From contig NZ_WHZU01000006.1 of assembly GCF_010667655.1 (NCBI RefSeq), forward strand, positions 99,602 to 163,601: 64,000 nucleotides of DNA. The letters run 5' to 3'. Positions 17,214-25,580 of this stretch are shown here, piece after piece. Within the stretch, counting starts at the first letter, position 1; each line of letters opens with the position of its first letter. Under the pieces are notes generated by a model that worked only from the letters and a program-made list of their open reading frames with translations, had not been told where the DNA came from and ran no database searches. This DNA comes from Bifidobacterium saimiriisciurei. Its GTDB lineage: Bacteria > Actinomycetota > Actinomycetes > Actinomycetales > Bifidobacteriaceae. Made by a program: the position numbers and the translations under genes.

Positions 17214-19252
17214 TGAAGCCGGACGATATGAGGAACGAATCGAACGGCGTCGCCGACGATATGACGGCGCACGACGACGAACGGACGGCCCTCGGCACGT
17301 CCGACGACGTCGTGCAGCCGAACCTCGACGGATTCTCCAAGGACGCGCTCGCCGACGTCACGCAGGGTGCGCGGCCGCGCCGCCGTCGTATGAGCGCCGA
17401 ACATGTGGCGCGTATCCGACGTCGCAAGCGCATACGCCGAGTACTGCTCGTGATGTTGCTGATTATGGCGGCGATCGGCGCATTCGGCGCCTATATGGGA
17501 TATTCCGCGCTGCAGGTCAAGCGCGCCGTGGCCGAGGCCTCGCAGGGAGCCGCCGCCATTCCGGCCGCCATCCGCAGCGGCGACGTGGGCGCGGCGCAGT
17601 CGGGCATGACGCGACTGTCGAACGGCGTCGACAAGGCCTACGCACAGACCAGCGGCCTCGGCTGGCGGATGCTCGGCGCATTGCCGGTGATCGGCGACGA
17701 CGTGACCGCCGTGCGCGACACCGTGAGCATCATGCACGACGTATCCGTGAACGCATTGCCGCAGCTTAGCCGCGCGGCCGGCAACCTGTCGGTGAAATCC
17801 GTGAGCGTGAACGACGGCACGGTCTCGATGCCCGGCCTCGCCGAATCGGCCGACGACCTCGACCAGGCCAACGGTGTGATCGGCGACGCCGAAATCAATC
17901 TCGGCCGCGTGCCGACGCCGCATATCGCGCAGATTGCCGACGCCTTGGACAACGCACGCGGCAAATTCGCCGAACTGGCCGACCAGGTGGACGTCTACGC
18001 GCGCATCGCCAACGTGGCGCCCTCCATGCTCGACCTCGACGATTCCGGCGCACGCACGTATCTGGTGATCGCGCAGAACAACGCGGAGGTCCGCCCCACC
18101 GGCGGCCTGCCCGGCTCGTGGGGCACGCTGACCGTGGACGGCGGCCGATTCACGCTTTCCGACTTCGTCTCGGAAAGCACGCTGCCGCAGCTGGACTCGC
18201 CCGTATTGGACGCGCAGGACGACGAGATTGCCCTGTTTGGCGAGAACCTGCTCACCAAGCCGCACGACGTGAACTTCACGCCCGACTATCCGCGAGCGGC
18301 GGCCATCGCCAAGGCCATGTGGGAGAAAAGCCGCAACCAGACCATCAGCGGCGTCATCATGATCGACCCGTGCCTGCTGCAGAGTCTGCTTGCCGTGACC
18401 GGCGGCGTGACCATCGACGATGCGGCGGCGTCGGACGGCTCCGGCGCGGTGACGCTGAACGGCTCCAACACCGCGCAGTACCTGCTGCACGACAGCTACC
18501 TCGAGAACCGCACGCCCGACGAACAGGACGCCGTGTTCTCCGCCGTGGCCAGGCAGTCGTTCGACCATATTCTCCACGCCGCCAACGGAGGCAATTCCGC
18601 GGCATTGCTCAACGCCGTCATGACGTCGACCAGGCAGGGACATCTCAAGGTCTGGTCCGTACGCGCCGCCGAACAGGAGCGCCTGCACGACACGGCCATC
18701 GCCGGCGAGCTCGAGACCAAGCCGGTCGAACCCAACACCGGTGTGTATTTCTCCGACGGCACGCAGGGCAAGATGAGCTGGTATCTCGACCGTTCGGTGA
18801 CCAGCCGCAGGACCCGCACCTTGGAATCCGGCGCGCAGCAGTACGCGGTGGATGTGAAGCTCACCAACACCGTGAACGCGGCCGACGTGGCCGGACTGCC
18901 GGACTACGTGACCGGCAAGGGCATGTCGGAGGGATACGACGTGAATCCCGGCGAGATAGAGACCGTCGTATACGTGTACGCGCCGGCCGGAGGAAGACTC
19001 GTCGACTGGACGATCTCCGGCGGAACGGGCGGCTCAGGTTCGGGAGGTTCGGACTCGGGAGGTTCGGGCAGCGGCGGCAAGGGCTTCGACACCATCACCA
19101 CCCACAACGGGCTGACCGTCGGCGTGAAGAAGATCACGCTCAAACCCGGCGAGACGGCAACGCTTTCGGTGACCGTGCAGACCTCGGAACGGGCCGCCGG
19201 CACCACCATGACCATTCATCAGACTCCCCTGATTAAGGAGAACGACCAGTGA
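17213..19252 (+). CDS. DUF4012 membrane-anchored protein of the EPS operon
   Basis: 679 residues. An acidic then basic cytoplasmic N-terminus (RPRRRRMSAEHVARIRRRKRIRR, shown here in part) leads into one membrane helix (about 80-100); the rest is outside the membrane. The region with NNAEVRPTGGLPGSWG (near 285) and the Asp-rich segments that follow are characteristic of DUF4012, a family found beside priming glycosyltransferases in actinobacterial EPS clusters. A Gly/Ser linker (about 602-625) separates a C-terminal beta domain. Start ATG overlaps the preceding stop by one base and its own stop overlaps the next gene (GTGA). The molecular role is unknown; a part in chain attachment or wall transfer is plausible but unproven. 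Confidence 0.85.
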   Translation: MKPDDMRNESNGVADDMTAHDDERTALGTSDDVVQPNLDGFSKDALADVTQGARPRRRRMSAEHVARIRRRKRIRRVLLVMLLIMAAIGAFGAYMGYSALQVKRAVAEASQGAAAIPAAIRSGDVGAAQSGMTRLSNGVDKAYAQTSGLGWRMLGALPVIGDDVTAVRDTVSIMHDVSVNALPQLSRAAGNLSVKSVSVNDGTVSMPGLAESADDLDQANGVIGDAEINLGRVPTPHIAQIADALDNARGKFAELADQVDVYARIANVAPSMLDLDDSGARTYLVIAQNNAEVRPTGGLPGSWGTLTVDGGRFTLSDFVSESTLPQLDSPVLDAQDDEIALFGENLLTKPHDVNFTPDYPRAAAIAKAMWEKSRNQTISGVIMIDPCLLQSLLAVTGGVTIDDAAASDGSGAVTLNGSNTAQYLLHDSYLENRTPDEQDAVFSAVARQSFDHILHAANGGNSAALLNAVMTSTRQGHLKVWSVRAAEQERLHDTAIAGELETKPVEPNTGVYFSDGTQGKMSWYLDRSVTSRRTRTLESGAQQYAVDVKLTNTVNAADVAGLPDYVTGKGMSEGYDVNPGEIETVVYVYAPAGGRLVDWTISGGTGGSGSGGSDSGGSGSGGKGFDTITTHNGLTVGVKKITLKPGETATLSVTVQTSERAAGTTMTIHQTPLIKENDQ

Positions 19253-20667
19253 ACATATTCGACCTGCTCAACGTACTGAAAAAGTACCTGCTGCTCGAAC
19301 TCGCCATCCTCGTGGTGGTGACAGGCGGCGTCACCTGGGCCGTGAAATCCGAGACGCCGGTGTACACGGCCAGCACTCAGGTGTTCGTGCGCATGCAGAC
19401 CCAGTCCACCGACCTCGGCTCGGTGAACAACGACTCCCAGGCCCTCCAGCGGCAGATGAGCACCTACACCAGCCTCGTCAAGACCGAATCCGTGCTCGAA
19501 CCCGTCATCGAGAACCTCGGCCTCAACATGACCACCGAGGAGCTCGCCGCCAACGTGGCCGCCGCCGCCAACGGCGACACCACGCTCATGACCATCAGCG
19601 CGAACAGCAGCGACCCCAAGGAGGCCGCGCAGATCGCCAACGAGGTGGCCACGACGCTCAACAACCTCATCGTCAACAACCTCTACACCGATGACGGCGG
19701 CAAGCTCACCACGCCCATCAAGTTCTCCGTGGTGCAGAAGGCCTACGCGCCGAGCACGCCCACCTCGCCGAACGTGAAAAGCGGCGCGTTCAAGGGGGCG
19801 CTCGCCGGATTCGTGCTCGCCGTCATCGTGGCGCTCGCGCTGAACTTCATGGACAAGAAGATCCGCCAGGCCGCCGACATCCAGATGTACATCAAGGCTC
19901 CGGTCATCGGCAACCTGCCGAAGAACCAGCTGCTCGCCGGCAGCGCGCCCGTCATCGTGGCCCAGCCCGCCGGCGCGATTGCCGAGGACATCCGCCGCGT
20001 GGCCGTGAATCTCTCGTTCGTCATCCCCAAGGACATGGCCAAGGGCAATCTCGTGGTCGTCTCCTCCGGCGGCCCCAACGAAGGCAAGAGCACGCTGGCC
20101 GTGAACCTCGCCGCCGCCTACGCGGAGAAGGGCGAGAAGGTGCTGCTCATCGACGCCGACCTGAGGAAGCCGTCCATCGGCCAGTGTCTCGGCATCAGCG
20201 ACGCCGTGGGCCTGACGAACCTCGCCACCGGCCAGGTGGGCGCCGACCTGGCCATCCAGCGGTACTGGAAGGAGAACTTCCACGTGCTGCCCGCCGGCAA
20301 GAAGTCGCCGAACCCGAGCCTGCTGCTCGGATCCAAGACCATGCTTGCGCTGCTCGAACAGTTCGCTCACGACTACGACCACGTGATTGTCGACACCTCG
20401 CCGATGGACGTGGCCAACGACGCCGCCATCTTCGCGAAGGAAGGCGCCAAGCTCGTGCTCGTCGTCGGCCAGAACGTGGCCACCAAGAAGTCGCTGCGAG
20501 GCGTGGCCGCCGAACTCGAGATGGTGAACGTGCCGGTGATGGGCGTGGTGGTGAACTACGCCGAAGCCGAGAAGCGCAGCAAGTCCAAGTACTACTACTA
20601 CGCCGACGCCGAAGGCGGCAAGACCGGCGCCGGCAAGGGACGCAGGCGCGGCAAGAACGCGGAGTGA
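19249..20667 (+). CDS. Wzz/BY-kinase fusion: EPS chain-length regulator and tyrosine autokinase
   Basis: 472 residues, GTG start overlapping the upstream stop. The N-terminal Wzz domain has membrane helices at about 14-34 and 182-202 around an extracytoplasmic loop. The cytoplasmic kinase follows: Walker A SSGGPNEGKST (272-282), Walker A' LIDADLRKP (300-308), Walker B HVIVDTSPMD (378-387) and a C-terminal cluster of four tyrosines (448-451). Autophosphorylation of such clusters controls polymerisation and export of EPS; dephosphorylation would come from a low-molecular-weight phosphatase, one of which is encoded at 36333-37007. Both halves being in one chain is the proteobacterial Wzc layout, also common in actinobacteria. 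Confident. Confidence 0.95.
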   Translation: MNIFDLLNVLKKYLLLELAILVVVTGGVTWAVKSETPVYTASTQVFVRMQTQSTDLGSVNNDSQALQRQMSTYTSLVKTESVLEPVIENLGLNMTTEELAANVAAAANGDTTLMTISANSSDPKEAAQIANEVATTLNNLIVNNLYTDDGGKLTTPIKFSVVQKAYAPSTPTSPNVKSGAFKGALAGFVLAVIVALALNFMDKKIRQAADIQMYIKAPVIGNLPKNQLLAGSAPVIVAQPAGAIAEDIRRVAVNLSFVIPKDMAKGNLVVVSSGGPNEGKSTLAVNLAAAYAEKGEKVLLIDADLRKPSIGQCLGISDAVGLTNLATGQVGADLAIQRYWKENFHVLPAGKKSPNPSLLLGSKTMLALLEQFAHDYDHVIVDTSPMDVANDAAIFAKEGAKLVLVVGQNVATKKSLRGVAAELEMVNVPVMGVVVNYAEAEKRSKSKYYYYADAEGGKTGAGKGRRRGKNAE

Positions 20668-20686
20668 CGAATCGGGCGGACGCAGG

Positions 20687-20737
20687 CCCCGGACGGCGAA
20701 TGACCCCGAACGGCAAGCGAGCCCGGACGGCAAGTGA
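20687..20737 (+). repeat. Three 17-bp direct repeats in the gap before a glycosyltransferase gene
   Basis: Imperfect copies start at 20687, 20704 and 20721, exactly 17 bp apart, of the form CCCCGGACGGCAAGTGA. They fill most of the 80-base gap between the kinase stop and the next RBS. This gap interrupts an operon in which most other genes overlap. Confidence 0.7.
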
Positions 20738-20747
20738 AGAAGGTGGA

Positions 20748-22001
20748 ATGAATACCATGCGGAAGACGAAGGTGGTGATGGTGCTGGAGTCCCAGGGCGG
20801 GACGCGCCGGCACGTCGTCGACCTGATTCGCGGACTCGACGCGGAACGATTCGACGTGACGCTGATCTACGGCACGTCGCGTCTCGACGCCTCGTTCATC
20901 GAGGACCTGCCCGAACTGCGCCGACATGCCCGGCTGATTCCATGCGACGCGCTCGTACGCAACATCAGCCCCCGACATGAACTGGCCGCACTGCGGCAGG
21001 TGCGCACGGCGATTCGCGAGATCCGCCCCGACGTGGTGCACTGCCACAGCTCCAAGGCCGGCATCATCGGCCGCCTCGCCGCCCGACTCGAACATGTGCC
21101 GCGCGTGTTCTACACCCCGCACGCATACTCGTTCATGGCGCCCGAATTCTCCGGCAAAAAACGCGTGGTGTTCACCGCGCTCGAACGCTGGTTCAGCCGT
21201 AACGCCACCACACTGACGTTCAACGTCTCGACAGGGGAGAAGCGGGCGGCGCTCGCCGCCGGGCTCGACAGGGCCGACAAGTTCCGTGTGATCGTCAACG
21301 GCGTGCCGGACGTTCCCGTGCCATCGCGTGAGGAGGCCCGTGCGGCCCTGGGATTCGCCGACGAACTCGGCATCCCCGAGGGAGCTCCGGTCGTGGGCGT
21401 GACCGCACGATTGGTCGAACAGAAGGATCCGATGACGTTCGCCCGCATCGCCGCCGAGGTCATCCGTCAGCGGCCCGATGCGCACTTCGTGTATATGGGC
21501 GACGGGCCATTGGAATCCGACGTACGCGAGTACTGGCGGGACTGCGGCGAGGACGTGGCCTCGCACACGCATGTCATCGGATACCGAGCCGATGCCGACA
21601 TCATGGTCTCCGCGTTCGACGTGTATCTGCTTACGTCGCTGTATGAGGGCATGCCGTACTCGCTTATCGAATCGCTGCGTGCCGGCGTGCCTGCGGTCGC
21701 CACCGATGTGGTCGGCAGCAACGAGGTCGTGCGGCCGGGCGCCGATGGGCGTACGGCGCGGGCCGGGCAGGAGACGCGGAACGGTTTGCTGTTCCCCGTC
21801 GGCGACGTCGAGGCCGGTGTGGCGGCGGTCATGGATGTGCTTGATGATCCGCCGAGCCGCGATGCCGTACGCGAAACATTTCTTAGGAGGTTCCTCGCCT
21901 CGCAGATGGTCCGTGACATTGCGCGGCACTATCGGGGCGAGCTGCTGCCGTCCGAGGCGGAACTGCGTTCGGAAGGCGCGATCAAGGAGGTCCGACGATG
22001 A
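20748..22001 (+). CDS. Family 4 glycosyltransferase (GT-B)
   Basis: 417 residues from ATG 20748, preceded by GAAGAAGGTGG. A much longer open frame upstream overlaps the kinase gene and is not the real start. The GT-B fold is shown by the N-terminal VVMVLESQGGTRRHV, HCHSSKAGIIGRLAA near residue 100, a linker with VNGVPD, and the C-terminal nucleotide-sugar region with VGVTARLVEQKDP, YMGDGPL and LTSLYEGMPYSLIESLRAGVPAVATDV, including the E-x7-E pattern (EGMPYSLIE). It should extend the lipid-linked repeat unit from the cytoplasmic side. Its stop overlaps the next gene by four bases. Linkage and sugar are unknown. Confidence 0.92.
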   Translation: MNTMRKTKVVMVLESQGGTRRHVVDLIRGLDAERFDVTLIYGTSRLDASFIEDLPELRRHARLIPCDALVRNISPRHELAALRQVRTAIREIRPDVVHCHSSKAGIIGRLAARLEHVPRVFYTPHAYSFMAPEFSGKKRVVFTALERWFSRNATTLTFNVSTGEKRAALAAGLDRADKFRVIVNGVPDVPVPSREEARAALGFADELGIPEGAPVVGVTARLVEQKDPMTFARIAAEVIRQRPDAHFVYMGDGPLESDVREYWRDCGEDVASHTHVIGYRADADIMVSAFDVYLLTSLYEGMPYSLIESLRAGVPAVATDVVGSNEVVRPGADGRTARAGQETRNGLLFPVGDVEAGVAAVMDVLDDPPSRDAVRETFLRRFLASQMVRDIARHYRGELLPSEAELRSEGAIKEVRR

Positions 22002-23761
22002 TACTCATCAAGGCATGGTACCGATTCACCGGATTGATGCTGAAGGCGCTGTATCGCGTCGTATACGGCCGTCATATGCGCTGGGGCAAGGCGTTCCATA
22101 TGCGCCGTGGATTCCAGGCGACCGTGGAGAACGGCGGCGAGATCGTCATCGGCGACAACGTGTTCTTCAACAACGGCTGCGGCCTGCACGCACGCAAGCG
22201 CATCGAGATCGGCAGCGAGACCATCTTCGGCGAGAACGTGCATGTGTACGACCACAACCATCGGTTTGCCGACCCGACCGTCGCCATCAAGGAGCAGGGG
22301 TATTCCGAGGCGCCGGTGACCATCGGCCGTCATTGCTGGATCGGCAGCAACGTGACGATTCTCAAGGGCTCGACGATCGGCGACAACACCGTCATCGGCG
22401 CCGGCTGCGTGATTTCCGGCGATATCCCCGCCGACTCCGTCGTGCGGATGGATGCAATGTTTCACGTGAAACCAATCCGTCGGGATGGCGAGGCTGCCGG
22501 TTCCGCCAAGGCTCTTCTGATGAGAGGGCGGTCGGCGAAGTCGGCTGGGGGAGAGATCGAATCCCCTGAAGCGTCATCGTTCCCCACCCGCGTGCTGGTG
22601 CTCGACACCGTCATGGACCGCGGCGGCGCCGAGACCATGATGATGAACTACATGCGCCATATGGACCGCAGCAAGGTGACGTACGACTTCCTCGTCAACC
22701 GCGACTACCGCGCCGCATACGAGGACGAGATCGAGGCCATGGGTGGGCATATCTACCGCATGTGCCCGATGTATCCGCAGTATTTCGGCAAATACAAGCG
22801 TCAGATCCGCGACTTCCTGCGCAAGCATCCCGAATACCGCATCGTGCACTCCAACCTTGAGGAGCGCAGCTATTTCGGCCTGCGCGAGGCCGCGAAGCTC
22901 GACGTTCCCGTGCGCATCGCGCACGCGCACAACCGTCCGGTCGGATTCGACGTGAAGTCGATTTTCCGCGAGTACTTCCGCTTCCGTCTGCCGAAGTACG
23001 TGACGCATATGTTCGCGTGTGGCGAGGAGGCCGGCGACTGGCTGTTCGGCAAGAAGAACCGTGGTCGCGTGATCCAGCAGCGCAACGCCATCGACACCGC
23101 GCTCTACCGTTACGACCCGGCCGTCGCCGCCGAAGTGCGCGCGGAGGTCGGTACGGGTGAAGGCGCGTTCGTCCTCGGCCATGTGGGCCGCTTCTTCCCG
23201 CAGAAGAACCACGAGTTCCTCATTGACATCTTCGCCGAGGTGCATCGTCAGCGTCCGAACAGCGAGCTGTGGCTGGTCGGCGGCGGCGAGCTCAACGACG
23301 AACTGAAGAACCGCATCCGTGCCAAAGTGGATGGTCTTGGCCTGCATGACGCCGTGCGTTTCCTCGGGGTGCGTGAGGACGTGAATCGTCTGATGCAGGG
23401 CATGGACGCATTCGTGCTGCCGAGCCTGTTCGAAGGACTGCCCGTCACGATGATCGAGGCGCAGTCAGCCGGCCTGCCGTGCACCATCTCCGACCGTGTG
23501 CCCGCCCAGTGCGACGTGACCGGCAATGTGCAGATCGTGCCGTTGGGCGCCGAGCCTGCCGAATGGGCGAAGCGCATCCTCGCGCAGGCCGATGCACCGA
23601 AGATCGCCGACCGTGCGCAGGGCCCCGAGCTCGTGACGAAGGCCGGATTCGACATCACCGCCAACGCCCAGTGGCTGCAGCAGTTCTATCTCGGGGAGCT
23701 GGCAAAGGCGGAGCGGGCGGCACAGGCGAAGCGTTCCGGGAAGACGGGCGGCCGCGCATGA
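21998..23761 (+). CDS. Fusion of a hexapeptide-repeat acyltransferase with a family 4 glycosyltransferase
   Basis: 587 residues with two clearly separate halves. Residues 1-150 are a left-handed beta-helix acyltransferase of the WcaF/NeuD type: hexapeptide turns EIVIGDNVFFNNG, HVYDHNHRF (the His-containing active-site loop) and IGSNVTILKGSTIGDNTVIGAG. Residues about 196-587 are a GT-B glycosyltransferase beginning RVLVLDTVMDRGGAETMMMN, with GHVGRFFPQKNH, LVGGGEL and LPSLFEGLPVTMIEAQSAGLP. The linker (151-195) has no domain features and its DNA holds a parS-like palindrome and a CCCCT-type repeat remnant, so two genes and their intergenic region seem to have merged. It overlaps both neighbours by four bases. 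Confidence 0.9.
   Translation: MILIKAWYRFTGLMLKALYRVVYGRHMRWGKAFHMRRGFQATVENGGEIVIGDNVFFNNGCGLHARKRIEIGSETIFGENVHVYDHNHRFADPTVAIKEQGYSEAPVTIGRHCWIGSNVTILKGSTIGDNTVIGAGCVISGDIPADSVVRMDAMFHVKPIRRDGEAAGSAKALLMRGRSAKSAGGEIESPEASSFPTRVLVLDTVMDRGGAETMMMNYMRHMDRSKVTYDFLVNRDYRAAYEDEIEAMGGHIYRMCPMYPQYFGKYKRQIRDFLRKHPEYRIVHSNLEERSYFGLREAAKLDVPVRIAHAHNRPVGFDVKSIFREYFRFRLPKYVTHMFACGEEAGDWLFGKKNRGRVIQQRNAIDTALYRYDPAVAAEVRAEVGTGEGAFVLGHVGRFFPQKNHEFLIDIFAEVHRQRPNSELWLVGGGELNDELKNRIRAKVDGLGLHDAVRFLGVREDVNRLMQGMDAFVLPSLFEGLPVTMIEAQSAGLPCTISDRVPAQCDVTGNVQIVPLGAEPAEWAKRILAQADAPKIADRAQGPELVTKAGFDITANAQWLQQFYLGELAKAERAAQAKRSGKTGGRA
22458..22473. promoter_or_regulatory. parS-like ParB-binding palindrome inside the fusion gene
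   Basis: TGTTTCACGTGAAACC contains the perfect 14-bp palindrome GTTTCACGTGAAAC, the actinobacterial parS core, and differs from the widely conserved 16-bp parS only at the last base. It encodes MFHVKP (residues 154-159) in the unconstrained linker of the acyltransferase-glycosyltransferase fusion. Confidence 0.8.
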
Positions 23762-24969
23762 GCCAACCCCAGTCCTTTACTGCCGGGGGGTCGAATATGG
23801 GTCGCCGACGTCAGCACCCGACGCGCAAGGCCACGCAGCTGGCCCTGCGCCGTCGTGCGGCACGAGACAAGAACATCGTGCTCGCGCTGGTGCCGCTTGT
23901 CGCCATCGTGGCGAAGATCATGGTCGCGTACGTGCTGCCGCCGAAGTATTTCTACGACAACAACCGCATTCTCGGCATGTCCATCGATTCGGCAACCGTG
24001 GACGAGTGGGAGGGCACGTATCGTGTCGCCGCCGACCTGTTCAAGAACCTGAATGTGTTCGGCTTCCAGACCATGCTCGACTGGTCGTTCACGCTCGGCA
24101 TCATCTTCACCATTCTGGTGTTCCTCATGGTCATCCGCGTGGACAGCCCCGACTTCCTCCAATCGATTTTCATTCTCGCGGCGACGGGCCTGCTGAACAT
24201 CTACGTGTTCAACATCGGCAAGGACATCATCCAGTTCGCGTTCTTCTTCGCGGTCTATATCATCCTGATTCTGCCGATCGACAGCTCCATACTGAAGATA
24301 GGCCTGAGCTGCGCGGTGCTGTATTACGAAAGCACGTTCTTCCGCGAGTATTACGTGCTTATCGCCGCGCTCGTGCTGTTCGTGTTCGTGCTGCTGTCGG
24401 CGTTCCGCCTGAGCAGAGGCGATTTCAATGCACCGACGGTCGCCGCCATCTGCGTGATCTGCTTCCTTGGCATCTACGCGATGATGGTGGTTGCTCAGGC
24501 CGTCATGCCCAGCGAATACCGACAGATGATTGGCCTGCGTGCCGGATATGAGATGGCGTTCGATGGCAGTGCCGACTCGCAGACACTGATTAGGAATTGG
24601 ATTCCGGGTGGTAGTCTGCCTATTTTCATGGCGAATTATCTCGTCAATGCGATTCGCATGTTGCTGCCAGTCGAGTTGGTGTTAAGGGGCATGTATTATC
24701 TGCCGTTCTTCGTTTTCCAGCTGCTCATCACGTTCTATATGGTGCATCTGCTGCGGCGAATCAACAAGGTGCATGATAAATCGCAGTTTCTTGCGCTGTG
24801 TGTGTTCATCGGCTATGTGTTGGCGTCGTTCATCTTTGAACCGGACTTTGGCTCGTGGGTGCGACACGAATCCGCCACGTTCCCAGTGCTGCATCTGCTG
24901 ATTCTCAGCAACAACCAGCGATTGCGATTCTTTGCCCCCAAGGACGACGTATTGGAAGGAGCCGTATAA
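23758..24969 (+). CDS. Polytopic membrane protein of the EPS cluster, candidate Wzy/EpsG-type polymerase
   Basis: 403 residues from ATG 23758 (ATGA overlap with the previous stop); another ATG at 23797 is possible. A basic N-terminus (GRRRQHPTRK) is followed by about ten hydrophobic helices. The central HYFREYY-like stretch (STFFREYYVL) and the C-terminal SFIFEPDFGSWVRHESATFP loop with conserved-looking charged residues resemble polymerase-like proteins in EPS operons, which join repeat units on the outer membrane face. There is no firm family signature. Its location between glycosyltransferase and acetyltransferase genes supports a role in EPS assembly. A second candidate polymerase/ligase is at 34873-36282. 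Confidence 0.6.
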   Translation: MSQPQSFTAGGSNMGRRRQHPTRKATQLALRRRAARDKNIVLALVPLVAIVAKIMVAYVLPPKYFYDNNRILGMSIDSATVDEWEGTYRVAADLFKNLNVFGFQTMLDWSFTLGIIFTILVFLMVIRVDSPDFLQSIFILAATGLLNIYVFNIGKDIIQFAFFFAVYIILILPIDSSILKIGLSCAVLYYESTFFREYYVLIAALVLFVFVLLSAFRLSRGDFNAPTVAAICVICFLGIYAMMVVAQAVMPSEYRQMIGLRAGYEMAFDGSADSQTLIRNWIPGGSLPIFMANYLVNAIRMLLPVELVLRGMYYLPFFVFQLLITFYMVHLLRRINKVHDKSQFLALCVFIGYVLASFIFEPDFGSWVRHESATFPVLHLLILSNNQRLRFFAPKDDVLEGAV

Positions 24970-25580
24970 TGACCGATGCCAAACGATTCATCGCCAGCGA
25001 CGCTCGCCGATACGGATGCAACCGCGGCACGCTCTCCCATATGAAACTGCGATTCGCACAGCAGGGGTTTCGCTACACCACCATGCTGCGTAAGGCACAG
25101 ACGCATCCTCGTGGTCTGCTGCATTACTGGTACCGTTGGCGACTGCTGAATCTCTCCAAGAAGACGGGATTCCAGATTGGATATGGTGCCAACGTCGGTC
25201 TGGGACTGTTTATCGGCCATCGCGGCACCGTCATCGTCAATGGCAAAGCTACGCTTGGCAGTAACGTGAATCTCAGTCCTGGCGTGGTCATTGGTCAGGA
25301 GAACCGTGGCCGGCGGAAAGGCGTGCCGACGTTGGGCAATCGTGTGTGGGTCGGTTCCAATGCGGTCATCGTCGGCAACATTCATATCGGTAATGACGTG
25401 CTCATCGCTCCGAACGCCTATGTGAACTTCGACGTTCCCGATCACAGCATCGTCGTCGGCAATCCCGCCCGTGTGATCCACCGGGATGATGCGACCGACG
25501 GATACTGCCACAATCTCGGCGACGAACTCATCCCTGACGACCATTATGCCGTACATTCCATGCAGAAAGGAGACGAGTGA
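24969..25580 (+). CDS. Serine acetyltransferase-like hexapeptide O-acetyltransferase
   Basis: 203 residues; ATG 24969 shares its A with the upstream TAA. The N-terminal 60 residues are helical (FRYTTMLRKAQTHPRG, HYWYRWRLLN), then the left-handed beta-helix begins: NVGLGLFIGHRGTVIVNGKATLGSNVNLSPGVVIG, here abbreviated by its repeats IGHRGT, LGSNVN and VGSNAVIVGN. This arrangement matches CysE-related sugar O-acetyltransferases of EPS clusters rather than cysteine biosynthesis, since it lacks the full CysE N-terminal domain. It probably acetylates a sugar of the repeat unit using acetyl-CoA. It is coupled with both neighbours; the next gene starts within its stop. Confidence 0.85.
   Translation: MTDAKRFIASDARRYGCNRGTLSHMKLRFAQQGFRYTTMLRKAQTHPRGLLHYWYRWRLLNLSKKTGFQIGYGANVGLGLFIGHRGTVIVNGKATLGSNVNLSPGVVIGQENRGRRKGVPTLGNRVWVGSNAVIVGNIHIGNDVLIAPNAYVNFDVPDHSIVVGNPARVIHRDDATDGYCHNLGDELIPDDHYAVHSMQKGDE

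Noticed and set aside
20184..20747. Longer start for the GT4 gene, overlapping the kinase
   Set aside because: The kinase frame is real there, and ATG 20748 has a good RBS and the expected N-terminus.
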